Shown here: positions 5,516 through 8,905 of the stretch, piece by piece | Layout of the letters: every line of letters begins with the position of its first letter | Position numbering within the stretch: position 1 is the first letter of the stretch | Assembly (NCBI GenBank): GCA_003343805.1 | Contig: QAKM01000074.1 | Location: forward strand, 1-8,905 | Direction: 5' to 3' | From: Bacillota bacterium | Lineage (GTDB): Bacteria; Bacillota; Clostridia; Christensenellales; Borkfalkiaceae | Length of the DNA: 8,905 nucleotides | Made by a program: the position numbers and the translations under genes | Notes under the pieces: model-generated | Told to the model about the DNA's origin: nothing | Database searches by the model: none | Seen by the model: only the letters and a program-made list of their open reading frames with translations

Positions 5516-6568
5516 TCAGTTTACCATTTTAGCGCATGCCAAAACTCCCGGCGTTACTGTGCCGAGTTCCTGTCCATCTAAATACACCTTGAAGTCGTCA
5601 AAAAGGATATATTTTTTATCGTCGTCCTCTCTTAACCGCGTCACCACGTCTTTGTTATCGACGTCCGTTTCAATAAACGTCTTCATTCCCCGCGAACATA
5701 TAATGCGTCCACCCGATTTCTCGATGTATTTTATGATATAGCTCACCGCCGTTCCGATCGTGAGCGCAGTCCCATCTATCACTTCAAATGAGTTTCTCCC
5801 GAAGCGGTCCTGAAAGAAGGTATTCTCCGTGTATTCGACCATGCGTTTCTTCTTGACATCGTATTCCCGTTTTTGTTCCATCTTCCCGGTCATCTTATCC
5901 TCCGGGATATATAATATGGCGTGAAAATGGAGACGAGCCGTATCTTCGCCGCGTTCCCAAGTACCCATATATTTCCAACCTTTCCTGCTTGCCAGATTGG
6001 ATAATGCCGTCAGAAGCCTTTTCTCAAACTGCTTCTCTGTCACCTTTTTGCTATCGTATGTAAATGTCGCGAAATAGCTTAGCCCGTGCAATGCAGCACG
6101 CCGTAAACAGCGGATCCTTCTCGTAATTTCCGCACGCTTCTTACAGTCCATTTTATAATCCAGATACCGGTACAGCTCCCGTTCGCTCCTAAAATACGGC
6201 GCCAACTTAGAGGCTATAAAATCATACTGGTCCTCGGGTCTCATGCCGTAACTCTCACGATACCATTTCAAAAACTCATCCGCTTTTGTGCTGATGCGCC
6301 GTCTTTTTGCGACTATGCTTATCGCCTGATTCGGCTCCACGGCCAACTCTGCCGCCCTCTCCGAACCTTCTGCTTCCTCCTGCTGAAATTCGGGTGCTGC
6401 ATCCATTGCTTCCAAACAGGACGTCAACGGCTCGTCAGACGGCAATATCTCTTCTTCCACCTCAATAGGTTCCTCGGGAGGCGGTCTTCGCCTCGGCCCG
6501 GAACTTCCCTCGGTGGGACGGATAGCAATGTAATGACTGCCATCGGAATAAACCTTGCATTTTTTCAT
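5516..6568 (-). CDS. HUH rolling-circle replication initiator, inovirus/microvirus-like Rep (350 aa)
   Basis: The protein should nick the origin of a circular or integrated single-strand-replicating element and join the ends. Three family motifs appear in order: motif 1 YFATFTYDSK (165-174), the HUH motif in LHFHAILYIP (His214, His216) for metal binding, and the tyrosine motif YIIKYIEKSGG (Tyr277 and Tyr281, Lys280). The paired tyrosines at a Y-x3-Y spacing resemble phage phiX174 A protein and microvirus VP4. Residues 1-90 are an acidic, Pro-rich extension without recognised domain, followed by a basic patch KRRR (88-91) and a helical region. No helicase domain is present, so host helicase is expected. 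The ATG at 6568 overlaps the ATPase stop as ATGA, with GGAGGT 5 nt upstream, so translation is coupled. The gene looks more AT-rich than its upstream partner. An inovirus-type origin is favoured by context; a plasmid Rep is the alternative. Confidence 0.92.
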   Translation of the reverse strand: MKKCKVYSDGSHYIAIRPTEGSSGPRRRPPPEEPIEVEEEILPSDEPLTSCLEAMDAAPEFQQEEAEGSERAAELAVEPNQAISIVAKRRRISTKADEFLKWYRESYGMRPEDQYDFIASKLAPYFRSERELYRYLDYKMDCKKRAEITRRIRCLRRAALHGLSYFATFTYDSKKVTEKQFEKRLLTALSNLASRKGWKYMGTWERGEDTARLHFHAILYIPEDKMTGKMEQKREYDVKKKRMVEYTENTFFQDRFGRNSFEVIDGTALTIGTAVSYIIKYIEKSGGRIICSRGMKTFIETDVDNKDVVTRLREDDDKKYILFDDFKVYLDGQELGTVTPGVLACAKMVN

Positions 6569-8670
6569 GTGTTACCTCCATATAAAGAATTGATAAAATA
6601 ACTGTTCTGCGCTTTGAGCTCCTCAACGGTCGCCTTTTCAAAGGCATATTCGAGATAGTCGGGAAGCCCCCTGCGGCTGTGTCTGGCAAGATCGTTGAAG
6701 TAGTCCGAGAAACAGTCCGTACTGAACCTGCCCGCGTAGATCTTGGCGTTCATCAGGAAGTACCGTTTGCGGGAATACTTGCCGTCCATCGTGCCGCGCT
6801 CCTTTTCGAGCCGCAGGACACAATAGCCGAAACGGTTGTAGATGCGCAAATTCCTCCGCCACAGCCACGCGGTGATGCTCTTGAGCAGATACACGAGCAG
6901 CGTATTGTCGCCGCGGCGGAAGCGAAAGTCCTCGTAGAGACGCATGAACCGCCCGAACGCCCACTCGCTCACCATCTCCTCAATGGTATAGAAGGGAAGC
7001 GCGAGGTGCATCTTTCCCGATGAGATGATGTGAATGACGTCGGCAAGTTCCCGCGCGTCTGCGCCCCAGCTCTCGGGCCGCTGCTCGTCTACAAAGACCT
7101 TGATGAACGGGAAGTGGTCCACCGTCGCAGAATGGCGGCACATTTTCAGCCAAGAGTTGAAGCGGTCATTCTTTTGATTGGCCTCGGACGTGCCTTTCTT
7201 GATCTCCTTCAGCTCGAGCATATTGCCGCGCTCCTTGCCGATCTCCGTGATGGCGACAACGCCGAACTCAAAACTGCCTGCAAGCGGGTTATTCTCCAGC
7301 ACCTTCTTCCCGAGACGCAGCACATCGAAGTCGAGGATATGCGAACGGCGGTTTGTCTCGCGGCGCACGCGGGGAAAGAAGTCGAGGTCCCAGAGCGGCA
7401 GATTGCCCGCATCGATGAGCGCGTTGTCCGTGCGGATGGAATAGTTGGAGACGATGAGACTGCACTCCAAGACATAGATGAAGTAGGCCTGCGCATACGT
7501 TTCGAGGACGTCGAACAATCCGTTGACTTTAAGGGCGTCGTCAAACTCGCCGCCGTACCGCCCGACTTCATAGCCGTAGAGCTGCCACTGTGCATTTCCA
7601 TGCCTTATAAACCGTGACCGCTTTAATGCCACCCATGCCTTGACGGAAGCGAGGTTATATACGGTGCCGTGTTCCATACAGGCGCGAAGCTCGTCCTCGA
7701 AGGAGACCCACGGGAAGTACGGGAATTTCATGTCGCTCTCCTGCAAGATAGAGAGCGCTTTTTGACGGAACATGACCTCCTGTGAGAGCACCATGTCTGT
7801 GATGAGCGTCGTCTTTTTCTTACCCATACTGCCACACGCCATAGAGACGATGGGGAGCTCGTTGATGAACCCGCAGTTCCTTGCCTCAAAGTGACGGAGG
7901 CGGTCACGGGCGAGCCGCGTCCTCCAACGGGAGAACAGCGGATAGACGGCAAAGACGAGTACCCAGAGAGGAACAGTACGAAAGAGGACCTGCAGATCGG
8001 CGACGAGCTTATAGAGCTGCACAAAGACGTTGACGACATCGAAGCTGACGGCGAAGTAGAAGTAGAAGGCGAGGAACGCAACAGCGATGCTCACGAGGTT
8101 GAGATGCGCCGCAAGGACGAACAGCCAGCACGACCGGATCCAGCGGTACTCCCTCAAAAAGTCACGGAAGGAGACGAGCCAACGCTTGAGCGGCACATAG
8201 GTGTATCTCATCAGGTTCCGGAACAGTTTCAGCGGGAGCGTATCCTTCCCGTGGCGGACGTTCGGGCGGCGATACATCATGCGCATGAGGATGATAAGAA
8301 GGACGAGCGCGGGAACGGCAATGGTGAGGACGCGCGCAAAGAGAAGCATCCCGCTCTCCACGGCTCCCCAATAGCCGTTGAAATTCTCCGCATTGAAGAA
8401 AAGCAAGAAATACGACTTCGCATCCTCCCAAAACTGCCCGCCGTTATCCGCGAAGCCGAAGTCGAGCAGAAAGATCTCCGACTTTTCCTTGACCGACGGC
8501 ACGATGTCATGTTCGACCGCGAACAGCTCGCAGAAGTAATACGCAACGGACAGCCCGAGATCCTTGCAGGCCTCCCATGCCCGCAGCCAGCTCTCGCGAA
8601 AGACGAAGACGCCTAAAAGGACGAGCGTCAGAGAGAGGACGGACGCCACGATGATATTCACCCTACGCAT
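6565..8670 (-). CDS. membrane-anchored P-loop ATPase, Zot/pI-like morphogenesis protein candidate (701 aa)
   Basis: Four hydrophobic helices fall in the first 250 residues (about 5-24, 108-131, 182-208 and 232-247), leaving a cytosolic ATPase domain from about 265. Walker A is GSMGKKKTT (280-288), with Lys285 where the usual Gly precedes the catalytic Lys286-Thr287. A Walker B-like strand GVVAITEIGKERGN (470-483) supplies Glu476. RH (512-513) followed by a strand ending in VDEQRPESW (527-535) resembles the Arg-His and sensor region of Zot/pI ATPases, which drive extrusion of filamentous phage through the membrane. The C-terminal 150 residues are basic and hydrophobic. The order is unusual, because classical pI has the ATPase first and a single membrane helix after it. 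The start at 8670 overlaps the preceding ORF by 8 nt, and the stop overlaps Rep by 4 nt. A DNA-pumping or conjugation-like ATPase is the alternative. Confidence 0.85.
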   Translation of the reverse strand: MRRVNIIVASVLSLTLVLLGVFVFRESWLRAWEACKDLGLSVAYYFCELFAVEHDIVPSVKEKSEIFLLDFGFADNGGQFWEDAKSYFLLFFNAENFNGYWGAVESGMLLFARVLTIAVPALVLLIILMRMMYRRPNVRHGKDTLPLKLFRNLMRYTYVPLKRWLVSFRDFLREYRWIRSCWLFVLAAHLNLVSIAVAFLAFYFYFAVSFDVVNVFVQLYKLVADLQVLFRTVPLWVLVFAVYPLFSRWRTRLARDRLRHFEARNCGFINELPIVSMACGSMGKKKTTLITDMVLSQEVMFRQKALSILQESDMKFPYFPWVSFEDELRACMEHGTVYNLASVKAWVALKRSRFIRHGNAQWQLYGYEVGRYGGEFDDALKVNGLFDVLETYAQAYFIYVLECSLIVSNYSIRTDNALIDAGNLPLWDLDFFPRVRRETNRRSHILDFDVLRLGKKVLENNPLAGSFEFGVVAITEIGKERGNMLELKEIKKGTSEANQKNDRFNSWLKMCRHSATVDHFPFIKVFVDEQRPESWGADARELADVIHIISSGKMHLALPFYTIEEMVSEWAFGRFMRLYEDFRFRRGDNTLLVYLLKSITAWLWRRNLRIYNRFGYCVLRLEKERGTMDGKYSRKRYFLMNAKIYAGRFSTDCFSDYFNDLARHSRRGLPDYLEYAFEKATVEELKAQNSYFINSLYGGNT

Positions 8671-8812
8671 ACAGCTGTCCTCCCGTATAGAGGAAATACC
8701 CTACTAAAAAGAGCGCAAGGACGACGCCCAATACCGCGAGGATACGTTTAATCACTTTCATAGCCATTTGGAGAATGCCATGCGGGACGGTTTGCCCCGC
8801 ACGCATCCTCAT
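8663..8812 (-). CDS. 49-aa single-pass membrane protein, candidate coat or assembly protein
   Basis: AAGGAGG lies just upstream of the ATG at 8812. The peptide starts MRMRAGQTVPHGILQMAM, followed by a basic KVIKR segment, a hydrophobic helix (about residues 24-42, ILAVLGVVLALFLVGYFLY) and the end TGGQLYA. The stop overlaps the ATPase start in the 8-nt sequence ATGCGTAG, so the two are translationally coupled. Small one-helix proteins just upstream of the morphogenesis ATPase are typical of minor or major coat proteins in filamentous phages. An internal ATG (Met18) could also start a 32-residue form. Its identity as a virion protein is inference, but RBS, overlap and helix make a real gene likely. 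Confidence 0.7.
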   Translation of the reverse strand: MRMRAGQTVPHGILQMAMKVIKRILAVLGVVLALFLVGYFLYTGGQLYA

Positions 8813-8821
8813 TTTTCCTCC

Positions 8822-8905
8822 TTATTCGTTCTTTCTGAATAGCCCGATGAACCACACGATGAACCGCGCGGGGAGCATCAAGAGCCAAAGGATGAACTTC
8901 AAAAC
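8822..8905 (-). CDS. 3' end of another small membrane protein (partial)
   Basis: The frame is open from the window edge to a TAA at 8824-8822 that overlaps the RBS of the next ORF. The visible 27 residues include KFILWLLMLPARFIVWFIG and end LFRKNE: a hydrophobic, Trp-containing helix with a charged C-terminus. A TTG at 8902-8900 could be the start of a 26-residue protein, but the gene may begin beyond the window. Its size and place suggest a second coat-like or assembly protein of the same operon. Confidence 0.5.
   Translation of the reverse strand, partial: VLKFILWLLMLPARFIVWFIGLFRKNE

Noticed and set aside
5204..5741. Several frames across the hairpin region between Rep and the cargo operon
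   Set aside because: They run through perfect inverted repeats, lack RBS and domains, and two of them overlap on the same strand in different frames.
7891..8616. Plus-strand frame of 241 codons opposite the ATPase
   Set aside because: Highly charged shadow translation without RBS; the opposite strand has membrane helices and ATPase motifs.

Overview
The window looks like bacterial DNA from a Gram-positive (Bacillota, probably Clostridia-like) genome. Every credible gene is on the minus strand. Starts are preceded by strong AGGAGG-type ribosome binding sites, and the regulator and signal-peptide genes are of Firmicutes style. Genus or species cannot be assigned from sequence alone. Base composition is uneven: roughly positions 1-1750 are AT-rich, while most of 1760-8905 is visibly GC-rich, and the replication gene (5516-6568) appears more AT-rich than the gene before it.

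Reading in the direction of transcription (right to left), the first block (8905-5516) is a tight operon that resembles an inovirus (filamentous phage)-like element. It holds two very small single-pass membrane proteins (8822-8905 partial; 8663-8812), a 701-residue membrane-anchored P-loop ATPase (6565-8670) with Zot/pI-like features, and a 350-residue HUH rolling-circle replication initiator (5516-6568). The genes are joined by overlaps of 8 nt and 4 nt. Next comes a 600-nt gene-free region (4909-5515) crowded with nested perfect inverted repeats. It is the best candidate in the window for a replication origin or packaging signal, and it ends in a triple hairpin cluster at 4957-5019.

The second block (4908-1808) is a two-gene operon of unrecognised function: a 768-residue soluble, coiled-coil, Ser-rich protein followed 20 nt later by a 257-residue protein with a Cys/His cluster that looks HNH-like. 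A textbook terminator at 1701-1746 closes it. I read it as a cargo or accessory module because neither protein has a signal peptide, a membrane segment or an obvious virion role. The large protein carries two copies of a Ser-flanked Gly-aromatic hairpin motif that could insert in or bind something; this is inference.

The third block (1617-1) holds an XRE-type DNA-binding protein fused to two membrane helices (855-1571), with a good promoter and a palindrome across its -35 box. After it comes a secreted 161-residue protein (289-774). Two nearly identical 58-nt imperfect palindromes (199-256 and 829-885), differing by a compensatory base-pair swap, bracket the secreted-protein gene. The first overlaps the end of the XRE gene and abuts the promoter of the secreted gene. 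A tiny ORF with an RBS follows the other. The most interesting items are the unusual ATPase plus HUH Rep operon with its structured intergenic region, the undescribed two-gene cargo operon, and the paired palindromic elements.
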